Source: Altererythrobacter sp. B11
GTDB lineage: Bacteria > Pseudomonadota > Alphaproteobacteria > Sphingomonadales > Sphingomonadaceae
Direction: 5' to 3'
NCBI RefSeq assembly: GCF_003569745.1
Contig: NZ_AP018498.1
Coordinates: 2,579,001 to 2,643,000 of the forward strand
Length of the DNA stretch: 64,000 nt
Shown piece by piece: positions 1-9,003 of this stretch. Position numbers and translations under genes: made by a program. Position 1 is the stretch's first letter. Every line of letters begins with the position of its first letter. The notes under the pieces are model-generated. The model saw only the letters and a program-made list of their open reading frames with translations. It was not told where the DNA came from and searched no databases.

Positions 1-420
1 GAGGGAGTCTATGCGGCCTATAACGGCGCGGTGCGCCCGGACCAGTTTACCGCCCTTTTGGACCGCATTCGCGTCGAATATGGAAATCCACCGGTTTTCA
101 TCACCGAGAACGGCGCAGGTTTCCCGGGTGACGACGAAATGATCGATGGCGCGGTGAACGACCGGAAACGCTGTAGATATCTTGTCGACCATATCGGCGC
201 CATGAAGAGCGCCATGGCGAAGGGTGCTGACGTGCGCGGTTATCATGTCTGGTCCAGCCACGACAATCTCGAATGGCTGTTTGGATATGGTAGTCGCTTC
301 GGCATGATCCATGTCGACTTCAATACGCAGAAGCGTACGCCGAAACTAAGCGCTGGGATATATTCACAGATCATCAGAGGCAAAGCCGTCTCGGCTGCCT
401 CCTGCGAGAGGCCCTCCTGA
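1..420 (+). CDS. GH1 beta-glucosidase, C-terminal part (5' end outside window)
   Basis: The reading frame is open from base 1 and ends with TGA at 418-420, so only about the last 139 residues are present. They carry the GH1 nucleophile motif ITENG (Glu codon at 106-108). They also carry the C-terminal GH1 signature, a Trp-x-x-x-DNLEW stretch followed by a GYGSRFGMIHVDF-like segment. Family members hydrolyse beta-linked glucosides with two catalytic glutamates; the acid/base Glu would lie upstream of the window. No signal peptide or neighbour can be judged. The GH1 assignment is firm and the substrate is unknown. Confidence 0.9.
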   Translation, partial: EGVYAAYNGAVRPDQFTALLDRIRVEYGNPPVFITENGAGFPGDDEMIDGAVNDRKRCRYLVDHIGAMKSAMAKGADVRGYHVWSSHDNLEWLFGYGSRFGMIHVDFNTQKRTPKLSAGIYSQIIRGKAVSAASCERPS

Positions 421-631
421 ACGCTCGCTGCACTCTTGCCCAGTTTCTAGCCTTGAAGCTCGCGCCAGTTTGCCGGTCTCGCCCATGGGCCTACCCGATC
501 GAGTTCGCGGACGATGCGTTCCTCTCCCGCATCTACCCCAAGCGATCCGACAAGATCATCGTCCATGGGAAGCGGTCGCAGCGCGCATCAAGCCAGTGAT
601 GACGCGAAAGACCGACGCCTAATCGGTAGCC

Positions 632-820
632 CTGCTCCACGAGCAGAATTGCGTTGCCGACATAGAATCCGGACGATTGTCGCGGGTGCTGCCGAATTTG
701 CATACGCTAGATGGCCTCCGGCACATGATCTTCGCCATGCGTCAGGGCATGCCTGCCGCACAGCGTGCCTTCATCGATCATTATGCTTGCCAGAGCTTCT
801 TCCCAGAAGCCGTCGGTTGA
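632..820 (+). pseudogene. Remnant of a LysR-type effector-binding domain
   Basis: Between the GH1 gene and the dioxygenase (421-952) there is no intact gene. Frame 2 from 632 to the TGA at 818-820 reads like the last 60 residues of a LysR regulator: an SGRLxRVLPN segment, then a stretch ending in QRAFIDH, the usual final helix. No HTH-coding part or start is present. A second short open segment upstream (about 490-598) is not recognised. This is decay of an older regulator gene, called from resemblance only. Confidence 0.45.
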
Positions 821-952
821 TCACCAAAGAGCGCCGCTCCAGGGGACCAGAAATTTCTATATGCATAAACGGATATCGAATAACCATAAATAGTGGATTT
901 CTCAGCAATTTCGGATGCGCCATAAGCATGGACAGTAAATCGCGAGGTAGTC

Positions 953-1744
953 ATGCTTCCTTCTCTTTTCGTATCCCATGGGGCACCAACATTCCCCCTC
1001 ACCGATGCCCCGGCGCGCACCTTCCTCGAAGGCTATGCCGCGCGACTTCCTGAACAGCCCAGAGCGATTCTGGTTGTATCTGCTCATTGGGAAGCAGCGA
1101 AGCCGACGATCAACGCGCCGGCGATCAATTCTACGATACTCGACTTCCACGGGTTTCCAGCCCAACTATATAGCATCCGCTACCCTGCTGCCGGTTCGGT
1201 CTGGCTTGCAGACCGGGTCACTGAACTGCTCGCGACCGATGGAAGCATTGTTGAGCGGGATGCGCAGCGTGGGCTCGATCACGGCGCCTGGGTACCTCTC
1301 AGCCTCATGTTCCCCGATGCGGACATCCCTGTGGCCCAGCTTTCGGTCGAGACATCAAAAGGTGCGGCTTATCACTACCGACTTGGCCAGCGTCTTGCTC
1401 CATTACGCGAGGAAGGCGTGCTAATCATCGGATCCGGCAGCTTCACCCACGACCTGTCAAGCTTCCGCGAATATTACCATGCTCTCCATGCGACTGCCCC
1501 CCAATGGGTCGATGACTTCGCCGACTGGATGACGATCGCCCTGGAGCAGGAGAGAGTCGAAGATGTCCTCGATTATCGCGAACGCGCTCCCTTCGCCCGT
1601 CGCAACCACCCTACCGAAGAGCATCTGCTCCCTCTGTTCGTCGCGATGGGCGCGGCGAACGGTCAATTTCCAGAGCATCTCCATGCCAGCACCACTCACG
1701 GCGTGTTGCGCATGGATGCCTTCGCCTTTGGAGAAACCGCATGA
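953..1744 (+). CDS. DODA-type (class III) extradiol ring-cleavage dioxygenase
   Basis: A 263-residue protein of the YgiD/4,5-DOPA dioxygenase family, cytosolic enzymes that open catechol-type rings with a single metal ion. The metal-binding and catalytic histidines expected for the family are visible: His9 in SHGAP, His45 in SAHWE, His110 in DHGAW and His166 in SFTHDL. Length matches the family (about 260). The stop overlaps the ATG of the next gene (ATGA at 1741-1744), so the two are translationally coupled. The following esterase, DoxX and LysR genes form a conserved-looking small operon. The exact aromatic substrate cannot be read from sequence. Confidence 0.9.
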   Translation: MLPSLFVSHGAPTFPLTDAPARTFLEGYAARLPEQPRAILVVSAHWEAAKPTINAPAINSTILDFHGFPAQLYSIRYPAAGSVWLADRVTELLATDGSIVERDAQRGLDHGAWVPLSLMFPDADIPVAQLSVETSKGAAYHYRLGQRLAPLREEGVLIIGSGSFTHDLSSFREYYHALHATAPQWVDDFADWMTIALEQERVEDVLDYRERAPFARRNHPTEEHLLPLFVAMGAANGQFPEHLHASTTHGVLRMDAFAFGETA

Positions 1745-2337
1745 CCAAGAAGCTCATCGTCGCTCTGCACGGTGTTGGATCCAACGCCCGTGACATGATG
1801 TCCGCCCTACAGCCGCTGACCTCGCAAACGGATGTCGTCGCGCTCGACGGCCCCGAACCGTTCCATGCCAATGCCCTGGGCCGACAGTGGTTCTCCGTGG
1901 CTGGGATCACAGAAGCGAACCGTCCCGGTCGTGTAAAGGCCGCAGTCCCGCAACTACTCGAGATGCTGGATCGGGTCGCACAGGACCGTGGCGTGCGTCG
2001 CGACGACCTTGTGCTCATAGGCTTCAGCCAAGGCGCCATCATGACGCTCGCCGCAATCGCTGGCGGACACTTCCATGGCCATGCAGTCGCCATCGCGGGG
2101 CGGCTCGCCGCCGAGGTCGCCTCACAAAGCCAGCCCGCTAATTTGCTGCTGGTCCACGACCGGGACGATCCTGTCATGCCGCCGACCCTTTCGGTCGAGG
2201 CCGGCGCCGCGCTCAGCCGCGCGGGACATCAGGTCCATGGCGCCAGGACCGCGGGCGTCGGGCACGGCATCGGCGAAACGACCACTAGCATCATCAATCG
2301 CTGGCTCGCAGGAGCCAAACTCGAAAACGCAGTCTGA
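1741..2337 (+). CDS. Alpha/beta hydrolase of the phospholipase/carboxylesterase family
   Basis: A 198-residue single-domain serine hydrolase without signal peptide. The oxyanion-hole HG motif is at residues 10-11. The nucleophile elbow is GFSQG with Ser96. The acid is in HDRDDPVMP (Asp142 or Asp143) and the base is His175 in GVGHG. Size and motif spacing fit the small carboxylesterase/phospholipase family (about 200-220 residues). It overlaps the upstream dioxygenase by 4 bp and precedes DoxX by 21 bp. By context it may hydrolyse an ester linked to the aromatic substrate of the dioxygenase; this is inference. Confidence 0.85.
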   Translation: MTKKLIVALHGVGSNARDMMSALQPLTSQTDVVALDGPEPFHANALGRQWFSVAGITEANRPGRVKAAVPQLLEMLDRVAQDRGVRRDDLVLIGFSQGAIMTLAAIAGGHFHGHAVAIAGRLAAEVASQSQPANLLLVHDRDDPVMPPTLSVEAGAALSRAGHQVHGARTAGVGHGIGETTTSIINRWLAGAKLENAV

Positions 2338-2358
2338 AATTCACGAAAGGACACCACA

Positions 2359-2757
2359 ATGACCACCACCTCCTCCATCACGACCTGGACGCCACGGATC
2401 CTCTCGATTTTCCGAGTGGCTACTGCTCTTTTGTTCCTGAGCCATGGCATCGTGAAGCTGTTTGGCTTCCCTGCCGGCGCAGCCCCGGGCCAGGTTCCGC
2501 TGTTCACTCTGTTCGGCCTTGCCGGCGTTCTGGAATTGGTGGGCGGCCTCGCGGTAATGCTGGGCATCTTCACACGCCCGATTGCTTTTGTCCTTTCGGG
2601 CCAGATGGCGGTCGCCTATTTCATGGTGCACGCACCGATGGGCTTCTATCCTGTTCTCAACATGGGTGAACTCGCCATCCTCTTCTGCTTCAACTTCCTG
2701 TATCTCGCTTTCGCGGGAGCCGGTGCATGGAGCATCGATGCAAAGCGGGGTGCATGA
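2359..2757 (+). CDS. DoxX family inner-membrane protein
   Basis: A 132-residue hydrophobic protein with about four predicted membrane segments (roughly residues 14-32, 48-68, 74-92 and 98-118). It has the DoxX-type SHGIxKLFG motif near the first helix and a Gly-rich second helix (ELVGGLAVMLGIF). DoxX proteins are small quinone- or redox-associated membrane proteins of poorly defined role. The start follows an AAAGGA-type ribosome site. It is third in the dioxygenase-esterase-DoxX-LysR series, with 21 bp upstream and 6 bp downstream spacing, so co-transcription is likely. Confidence 0.85.
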   Translation: MTTTSSITTWTPRILSIFRVATALLFLSHGIVKLFGFPAGAAPGQVPLFTLFGLAGVLELVGGLAVMLGIFTRPIAFVLSGQMAVAYFMVHAPMGFYPVLNMGELAILFCFNFLYLAFAGAGAWSIDAKRGA

Positions 2758-2763
2758 GGCAAG

Positions 2764-3654
2764 ATGCTCGACTGGGATGACATCCACACCTTCCTCGCCA
2801 TAGCGCGACACGGCTCTCTATCCGCTGCCGCCCGGGCGCTTAAAGTCAGCCAGTCCACGATGAGCCGCCGGCTCGACCATCTCCATGGTCGGGTCGGCGC
2901 TACTCTTTTGGAGCGCACGCCGACCGGCTTCCGCCTCACCGCAGGAGGCTCGGCCATACTCGACCAAGCCACGCAGATGGAAGATGCTGCGCTGGCGTTG
3001 GAACGCACCATCGCCGGAGACGATCAAAGGCTCGAAGGGATCGTCCGTGTGACCGCTGTTGAAACCTTTGCGGCTCATATCCTCACGATCGGAATCGCGT
3101 TACTCCACGCGACGCATCCTGGAATCTCCATCGAACTCATCACCGACAATCGGTCCCTTAGCCTGGCCCGACGCGAGGCGGACATTGCAGTGCGGCTCGG
3201 ACGTTTCGACGCGCATGAGACCATCGTGCGCAAGATCGGCGACATGGCCTTCGGCGTTTATGCATCCAGTGGGTATCTCGATCGGTTCGGCGCGCCGGAT
3301 CGCTCGACGGCCGGCGAAGGTCATCGGATCGTGAGGGTTCAGGATGATCTCGTCGATACGCCAGACGCGCGATGGTTCTCGGCTCGATTTCCGAAGGCCG
3401 AGGTCGCCCTGTTCGCCAACAGCCGAGAGGTTCAAATGCGGGCCGTAGCCCAAGGCGTCGGGTTAGGCTTCCTTCCATGTTACGCAGCCGACACGGTCGA
3501 TGGTCTCGTGCGCGTTCCAACCTCCGAACCCGTAATGCGGGAGATATGGATGGGGGTTCATCGAGACACTCGGCACGCCCCACGGATCCAGGCTGTCCAA
3601 ATGGCGATCCTTGAAGCCGTGACGCAGGAAACAGGCCGTCTACGACCACAGTAG
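2764..3654 (+). CDS. LysR family transcriptional regulator
   Basis: A 296-residue LysR protein of usual length. The N-terminal winged HTH is at about residues 2-60 (FLAIARHGSLSAAARALKVSQSTMSRRL split over the helix-turn-helix). An effector-binding domain follows, including a GVGLGFLPCY segment near residue 238. It lies 6 bp after the DoxX gene on the same strand. This is unusual for a LysR gene, which more often diverges from its targets, and suggests it is the last gene of the operon. Target and ligand are unknown. Confidence 0.9.
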   Translation: MLDWDDIHTFLAIARHGSLSAAARALKVSQSTMSRRLDHLHGRVGATLLERTPTGFRLTAGGSAILDQATQMEDAALALERTIAGDDQRLEGIVRVTAVETFAAHILTIGIALLHATHPGISIELITDNRSLSLARREADIAVRLGRFDAHETIVRKIGDMAFGVYASSGYLDRFGAPDRSTAGEGHRIVRVQDDLVDTPDARWFSARFPKAEVALFANSREVQMRAVAQGVGLGFLPCYAADTVDGLVRVPTSEPVMREIWMGVHRDTRHAPRIQAVQMAILEAVTQETGRLRPQ

Positions 3655-3669
3655 CCCGATCGAAGGCAC

Positions 3670-4326
3670 GTGACGCAGGTGGTTCGTATGCCATCGACGC
3701 AAAGGACGTGCACGCTCGAGTGGAACGATATGCGTCAGCGATCCACCGCAGATAAACATCCCAAGCCCAATGTGGCGATCGAGCTCAGCAACAATATCGT
3801 CGATCTCGTCGGGGACGGTTTCGACCTCGCAATCCGGACTGGTGAACTGAAGGACGGTCGCCTGCTGGGCACTCTGGTGGCGGAGCGGCGTTTCTACACA
3901 TGCGCGGCGCCGGACTATCTCGCACGTCAGGGCGAACCCAGAACCGTTCAGGAGCTCGGGGAGCATCGATGCATAAAGGGAACAAGCGGCAGTTGGCATT
4001 ATCTCGGTGCGGGAAAGGATGTCCATCATCGGCCCAATGGTCGCTTCTGCTGCAGTAGTGGACAAACGGTGATCAAGGCCTGCGTGGCCGGTCTAGGGAT
4101 TTGCCAGCTGCCGGAATTGTATGTCCTCCCCTATCTTTGCCACGCTATGGTCAAACTCCTGCTTGAGGACGTCCGCCCGAAGGATGAGCCAATCTGGGCG
4201 GTCTATCCGCGCCGGAGACACCTGCTTCCAAAAATCCACGCAGCCATAGACGCTTTGAAACTGGAACTGGGCCCAACTATGCACACCGACCATCGGATTG
4301 GTCGGCATTTGATCCAACAAAATTAG
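3670..4326 (+). pseudogene. LysR effector domain without HTH (truncated regulator)
   Basis: The open frame has a GTG as its first start codon, but recognisable LysR sequence begins only around 3754, at the end of effector subdomain I (a VDLVGDGFDLAIRTG segment). It runs to a normal C-terminus (WAVYPRRRHLLPKIHAAID). The whole DNA-binding half and the first strands of the effector domain are missing, and no ribosome site precedes the frame. It sits 15 bp after the intact LysR gene but is not similar enough to be a duplicate of its end. It is best read as a 5'-deleted regulator gene. Confidence 0.7.
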
Positions 4327-4395
4327 GTCGAAGCGATGGCCTATCCTGCGGTAAACGCAGAGGCCGCGAGGAGCAGATCGGGATTTCACCTGATT

Positions 4396-4725
4396 TCATG
4401 AAGGGAAGCGACGCCACAGTCCACCCGCTTCCGCTCGGCCCACCATGAATTCGACAAATGCCCTGATGCGGGGAAGTGGTTGACGACTAGCTGGCCATAC
4501 GACGTTCAGGTGCCGGCTGTCGTCGAGATGACCTTCAAGAACCGGAGTCAACTGGCCGGCTTCGATCGGAGCCTCGACGCAGAAATCTGGAAGACACGCA
4601 ATGCCCAATCCCGCCAGAGCCATTTCCTGCAACGCATCAATCGAATTGACGGCTGCGCTTCGGGGAATGTCGCGCACAGGCAAGTGCCGCGCTGCGAATG
4701 GCCAAGGATCATCCTGCGGTTCATC
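4396..4725 (-). pseudogene. LysR C-terminal remnant
   Basis: Reading the minus strand from about 4725 to the TGA at 4396-4398 gives the last 110 residues of a LysR effector domain. Visible are an ALAGLGIACLPDF segment, a LTPVL segment, and VWPASRQPLPRIRAFVEF at the end. No HTH-coding sequence lies upstream. Instead, the plus strand beyond 4726 carries a different broken gene. The boundary between the two is approximate. Confidence 0.6.
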
Positions 4726-5202
4726 GAGAAGATTTTGCCTGTCGTTGAACAACGTGGATTGCGACTCGCGCTCTATCCGCATCTGCACCACGTCACCCAG
4801 ACGACGACCCAGGTCGTTCGAATCTGCGAGCGGTTTCGTCATCCCCTTCTGGGGGCATCTTTCAATGCCTACCATTGGTATGGCGCGCAGGAGGGGCAAC
4901 TGGAACATCGCCTGGAGGCGATGGATCCCTGGCTCATGCAAGTCGTAACGTCGGGCAGCGCCCTTTCCCGTCTGGGCTAGGGTGGCATTGCCACGATGGA
5001 ACCGCCAGATCGCGGAGAATTGGACAATTTTGCGCTCGTGGCGGCTCTCGATCGCCTGGGCTATGCTGGCAGCATTGGCGTGCTGGGATGGGATTACGGC
5101 GGCGATGTCTATCTGAAGCTGGAAAGCAGCCTGCGCGCCATGCACAATATCAGCCTTAGATTGGAACGGCATCGCGGCTGGGGGCACCTGCTTTCAAGAT
5201 GA
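4726..5202 (+). pseudogene. Sugar phosphate isomerase/epimerase remnant with internal stop
   Basis: Plus-strand frame 1 reads as the C-terminal half of a xylose-isomerase-like TIM barrel: an EKILPVVEQRGLRLALYPH segment, SFNAYHWY, then a GYAGSIGVLGWDYGGD segment. The last resembles the final strands of sugar phosphate isomerases/epimerases. The frame is cut by an in-frame TAG at 4978-4980 and continues in the same frame afterwards up to TGA at 5200-5202. The N-terminal half is absent. With the neighbouring LysR fragments it shows a region in decay. Confidence 0.6.
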
Positions 5203-5303
5203 TGATCAGGGCGGGCTGCTGCGGACATCCCACATGCACCGCCCTCGCCTCGTCTATCAGCCAGAATTCACACATGTCGGCGTCCGCATAAATTGCACCG
5301 GGC

Positions 5304-6212
5304 TCAATCCAGTCGGCCGTCCGCCGCGAAGAGTACCAACTGGTCGACGATGAAGCGCACACGCGGGCTCAACTGAGCCTGCCGAGGCCATACCGCGTGG
5401 ATGTCCACGTCCACGGACGAGAACTTATCGAGCACGGTCTGCAACCGTCCAGCGTCGATATCCGCGCGGACCATGGATATCGGCACCTGAGAAAGACCGA
5501 GCCCGCCGACGGTTGCGTCCACCATCGCCTCCCCGTCGCTGATCTGGTGCGTCGCAGGAGGAACCAGCCGCCTTTCCACGCTTCCTTCACGGACATGCCA
5601 TGTAAGCGGGGGCCCCCTATGCGCGCCTACGATGCAGCGGTGCGACCGAATGTCATCCAGCGCCGTTGGTATTCCCCACGTCTTCAGATAATCGGGCGAC
5701 GCGCAGATTACGCGTCGCTGCGACGTCAGTCGCCGCGCGATCAGATTGCTGGTGTCGGAAAGAGTTCCGAACCGGATGGCGAGGTCGACATCGTCCCGCA
5801 GGAGGTCACTTGTAGCGTCCGTGAATGTGAGGCTGAGGCTTAGATCTGGATGTGGTCGAGTGATCGCCATCAGGATCGGTAGCAGAACCTTGCGACCGAA
5901 CGCGATCGGCATGTCGATATGTACGCGGCCGCTCAATATCTGATTGCTCGAGGATAATGCCGACTGAACCGATGTGACCTCGTCGATTGCGGCCGAACAT
6001 GCCACCAGATACGCCTCGCCATCAGCCGTCAGCCGCATGAGCCTGGTCGTACGATTGAACAGCCTGAAGCCAAGCCGATCCTCAAGACGCGCGATTGTCT
6101 TTCCCACCGAGGATTTGGTCAACCCCAGCCGCTCTGCGGCAAGCGTGAAGCTGCCCGCTCGCGCTGCCGTTACAAAAACCGTGACGCCCGAAAATGGATC
6201 TCGATCCGACAT
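5304..6212 (-). CDS. LysR family transcriptional regulator
   Basis: A 302-residue LysR protein with a complete winged HTH at about residues 9-65 (AARAGSFTLAAERLGLTKSS) and a full effector domain (subdomain I from about 92, GGLGLSQVP near 237). It is transcribed away from the tautomerase/hydrolase group that begins at 6339. The shared 126-bp gap (6213-6338) is AT-rich near 6225-6260. This divergent layout is the classic LysR arrangement and suggests that it controls the 6339-8679 genes; that is inference. Confidence 0.9.
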   Translation of the reverse strand: MSDRDPFSGVTVFVTAARAGSFTLAAERLGLTKSSVGKTIARLEDRLGFRLFNRTTRLMRLTADGEAYLVACSAAIDEVTSVQSALSSSNQILSGRVHIDMPIAFGRKVLLPILMAITRPHPDLSLSLTFTDATSDLLRDDVDLAIRFGTLSDTSNLIARRLTSQRRVICASPDYLKTWGIPTALDDIRSHRCIVGAHRGPPLTWHVREGSVERRLVPPATHQISDGEAMVDATVGGLGLSQVPISMVRADIDAGRLQTVLDKFSSVDVDIHAVWPRQAQLSPRVRFIVDQLVLFAADGRLD

Positions 6213-6338
6213 TGTATCGCCTAATTCTACTTAGAGACGAAATATATCATATTTAATGCCGCTTGACCTACAATTATATGGAGGGCGCAGCGGGGCCATC
6301 GGCTCCATTTGCCTTTTACAGAACGCAGGAGAAAGACC

Positions 6339-6542
6339 ATGCCCGTCGTGCGCGTCAGTTGGTTCGAAGGTAAGGGTCACGGCCAGAAGGAAAAGGTCGC
6401 AGCGGAGATCACGGAAAGCATCGTCCGCAACACAGACACCGATCCAAAATATATCTACGTCATCTTCGATGACGTGAAGGCAAGCGACTGGGCCGGTTCC
6501 GGCAAGCTGTTCGGCGGGCCCGATAGCGGCGGAGAGGCCTGA
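6339..6542 (+). CDS. 4-oxalocrotonate tautomerase family protein
   Basis: A 67-residue protein whose second residue is proline (MPVVRVSWFEG). After Met removal this gives the catalytic Pro1 that defines the tautomerase superfamily. The length fits the short 4-OT subunits (about 62) that assemble as hexamers. The start at 6339 is chosen because it gives Pro1 and follows AGGAGA with 7-bp spacing; an in-frame upstream start at 6309 would bury the proline. It ends 2 bp before the hydrolase gene. The substrate is unknown, and keto-enol isomerisation of a dienol acid would fit an aromatic catabolic setting. Confidence 0.85.
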   Translation: MPVVRVSWFEGKGHGQKEKVAAEITESIVRNTDTDPKYIYVIFDDVKASDWAGSGKLFGGPDSGGEA

Positions 6543-6544
6543 CC

Positions 6545-7555
6545 ATGCGCGCCGGCGTTCGCCTCGCCCTTAGCCTCTTCGCTGGAGCACTGGCCGCTAC
6601 GCCGGCGCACGTTCTTGCCGAACCGGCTGTCACGGTCTTGGGTCGCGACTTCACCTTTCCCAACAAGATAGATGGTCTTCCCGGCCGCCTGTCGGATTTC
6701 AAGGGGCTGAAGATCAATCGCTTCGTCACCAATGACGGCGTGACGCTCAGCTATTGGGAAGCGGGCAACGGACCGCCGCTGATCTTCATTCCCGGCTGGT
6801 CCGCGAATGGCGCCGAATATGTAAACCTTATGTATCTCCTGGCAAAGCGCCATCGAGTGATCGTGCTGGACCCTCGCAATCAGGGTCTCTCGCAACGCGT
6901 CGATTATGGCACGCGCATTTCGCGCTATTCGATGGACCTTAAACAACTGGTCGACCATCTCGGTATTACTCACGCCGATTTTTGCGGTTGGTCGATGGGC
7001 GCCTCGGTCCTGTGGGGATATATCGATCTGTTTGGTACCTCGAGCATCCGCAAACTTGCTTTGGTCGACGAACCGATTTCCATTGTATCCCACGCCGACT
7101 GGTCGGCCCGGGAGCGCAAAGAGGCCGGCTCCATAGCCCCCTCGCCCGAACCGTTGCTTGCAGCATTGGGAGCAGCACCCCCTGCCAATCCCGATCCGAA
7201 AGATCCAAGCTTGCTTGCGCGACTGATGTTGATGGATTCCCCATATTTCGCCAACTCGGAGAGCTTCGCGCGTGCTGTCATAAAGGATGATCCCAAATCG
7301 CTCGGGCTGATCATGTACGACCATGCTGGGAATGACTGGAGAGACGTCGTGCGGACCAAGATTGACCGTCCGACAGCGATCTTCACCGGGGAATGGAGCG
7401 CGAATGTGCCGAGTCAACAATGGGCGCAATCGGTCATTCCCGGTTCCCAACTGCACATCTACAGCAAAGCAGAACAAGGGGATCACTTCTTGATGTTCAA
7501 GAATCCCGTAAAGTTCGCTGCCGACCTCGAAGCCTTTCTTCAGGACGCGAAATGA
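6545..7555 (+). CDS. Exported alpha/beta hydrolase
   Basis: A 336-residue protein with a Sec-type signal peptide (hydrophobic core about residues 5-24, AxA-like site near VLA-EP at 25/26). A mature alpha/beta fold follows: an FIPGWSANG oxyanion region at 81-89, the nucleophile elbow GWSMG with Ser150, and a late His in a GDHFLMF segment near residue 318. It is probably periplasmic. The start lies 2 bp after the tautomerase stop, and the stop overlaps the next ATG (ATGA at 7552-7555). Esterase or C-C hydrolase activity is possible; the substrate is not readable. Confidence 0.85.
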   Translation: MRAGVRLALSLFAGALAATPAHVLAEPAVTVLGRDFTFPNKIDGLPGRLSDFKGLKINRFVTNDGVTLSYWEAGNGPPLIFIPGWSANGAEYVNLMYLLAKRHRVIVLDPRNQGLSQRVDYGTRISRYSMDLKQLVDHLGITHADFCGWSMGASVLWGYIDLFGTSSIRKLALVDEPISIVSHADWSARERKEAGSIAPSPEPLLAALGAAPPANPDPKDPSLLARLMLMDSPYFANSESFARAVIKDDPKSLGLIMYDHAGNDWRDVVRTKIDRPTAIFTGEWSANVPSQQWAQSVIPGSQLHIYSKAEQGDHFLMFKNPVKFAADLEAFLQDAK

Positions 7556-8271
7556 AACGTCTATCGCGGCACACTCTAGGACGTTGTGCGGCGATGGGCT
7601 TATGCTTCGTCGCTCCCCCGGTTCTAGCCCACGATGGTGGCGACGTGGCTGATTACAGGCTGTCGGGCGTTTCTTTATCTAGGGTCCGCCATCTTGGCAG
7701 CACGGCGTTCGAGATGCGCATGCCGTCGAGTGCGTACCAGGATCCCGCGAAGGAACAACTGAGCGACCGCAACTTCATGGCTTGGCTTCCGCTGGATTTC
7801 CAGGACGGGACGATCGAGGTCGATGTTGCGAGCGACCTGGCCACGGATGCCCCTGGCTATGCGCGTGGTTTCATCGGCCTGGCTTTCAGGATCGATGCAA
7901 CAGGCCGATTTGAAAATATTTATCTGCGGCCGACCAATAGTGTCTCGGACGATCAGGTTCGTCGCAACCATTCTGTGCAATATGCGGCCTATCCGGACCA
8001 TCTATTCGATCGTCTGCGCCGAGAAAGCCCGGAAAAATACGAGACCTACGCCGATATCGCGACCGGGAGATGGATCAGGATGAAACTCGTGGTCAGCGGG
8101 CTCCAAGCGATCCTCTATCTCGACAATAAGCCCACGCCTGCGTTGGTGGTTCAAGATCTCAAACTGGGTGCCAGGCAATGTGGCGGCGTTGGAATATGGC
8201 TCGAATCCGGAACGATAGCGCATTTTCGCAATCTCAAGATCACGCACACAATGTCAGCCGCCGGCCAGTAG
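7552..8271 (+). CDS. Secreted protein with LamG/DUF1080-like lectin fold
   Basis: A 239-residue protein with an N-terminal signal peptide (core about residues 12-25, cleavage near VLA-HD). The mature part has the strand pattern of concanavalin-A-like jelly rolls seen in the 3-keto-disaccharide hydrolase/DUF1080 group. Visible are an FQDGTIEVDV segment, a GFIGLAFRID segment, an IYLRPTNS segment and a GGVGIWLESGTIAHFRNLKI end. The ATG at 7552 overlaps the hydrolase stop, which favours it over an upstream start that would destroy the signal peptide. It probably binds or acts on a glycan-like ligand in the periplasm; function is not established. Confidence 0.7.
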   Translation: MKRLSRHTLGRCAAMGLCFVAPPVLAHDGGDVADYRLSGVSLSRVRHLGSTAFEMRMPSSAYQDPAKEQLSDRNFMAWLPLDFQDGTIEVDVASDLATDAPGYARGFIGLAFRIDATGRFENIYLRPTNSVSDDQVRRNHSVQYAAYPDHLFDRLRRESPEKYETYADIATGRWIRMKLVVSGLQAILYLDNKPTPALVVQDLKLGARQCGGVGIWLESGTIAHFRNLKITHTMSAAGQ

Positions 8272-8325
8272 CACGAAAATAGATCAGCCACTGCGACAGT
8301 CACTATCCGAATAGAGGAAATTCAG

Positions 8326-8679
8326 ATGAAGAACGAAGTTTACACGATCTACCATCTGTCGATCGAGCCGGCCGATTTTCCCGCGTTTGAGACCCTTATT
8401 TCCAAAATCGTCGACGCTACGAGTAAAGAACCAGATACGCTGACATATGAATATGTGGTCAATAAAGATCACACAGCAGTCCACATCATCGAGCGTTACC
8501 GTCCTGCCGGTATCGTACCCCATAGCGATACAACGTTCGCACTGTTCGCAGAGGAGTTTCTCTCGCTCGTCCGCATAGAGAAGTTGTACGTCTATGGAGA
8601 GGCAACGCCGGAGATCAGAACCCGGCTCGATCGGTTCGACGCGCTCTATTTCTCCTCGTTTGCAGGCTTCAGTCGATAA
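8326..8679 (+). CDS. Antibiotic biosynthesis monooxygenase (ABM) domain-like protein
   Basis: A 117-residue small protein with the ferredoxin-like ABM pattern. An N-terminal strand (EVYTIYHLSIEP) is followed by a helix with FETLISKIV, a TLTYEYVVN strand, an AVHIIERY strand and a helix ending in FLSLVR. Family members act as dimeric cofactor-free monooxygenases or as stress proteins. It starts 54 bp after the lectin-like gene with GAGGAAA as ribosome site, so it may belong to the same LysR-controlled group. Confidence 0.65.
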   Translation: MKNEVYTIYHLSIEPADFPAFETLISKIVDATSKEPDTLTYEYVVNKDHTAVHIIERYRPAGIVPHSDTTFALFAEEFLSLVRIEKLYVYGEATPEIRTRLDRFDALYFSSFAGFSR

Positions 8680-8946
8680 CATATCGGTGACGCATTGGCC
8701 GGGTTTCGCAATTGTCATGGGCATGTGGCCGCGCTCGACCGCGAGTTGAGCAGGTTTGCGACCTTTCTTGCCGGGCGCGGCCGTGCGACCTTACCACATA
8801 GAACTCAATCCGGGCGTGCCCGGCTACGTTTGGAGCTCACTCCAAGTTACAGAAATCCGCTGAACTTGAACATAATCATCGTCGCCATTGACGATGTCCA
8901 TGTTTAGTAATCCTGCATCGACGGTCAGCCAAAGCATTGACGACTG
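8680..8946 (+). other. Gap left of the IS, with a possible integrase-like scrap
   Basis: No intact gene is seen. One frame (about 8683-8810) reads as LAGFRNCHGH...VAALDRELSRFATFL...GRGRATL. It vaguely resembles the SAM-like N-terminal domain of tyrosine recombinases, but it is too short and unconfirmed. Confidence 0.25.
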
Positions 8947-9003
8947 AGTAGCCCCTAGATTTCTGGACGCCTTCTATCCTAATTTTGAGGACAGGAGACG
9001 ACG

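Noticed and set aside
4735-5187. Long minus-strand extension of the LysR fragment upstream of 4725
   Set aside because: The sequence loses all LysR resemblance here, while the plus strand reads as a sugar isomerase; the minus frame is antisense.
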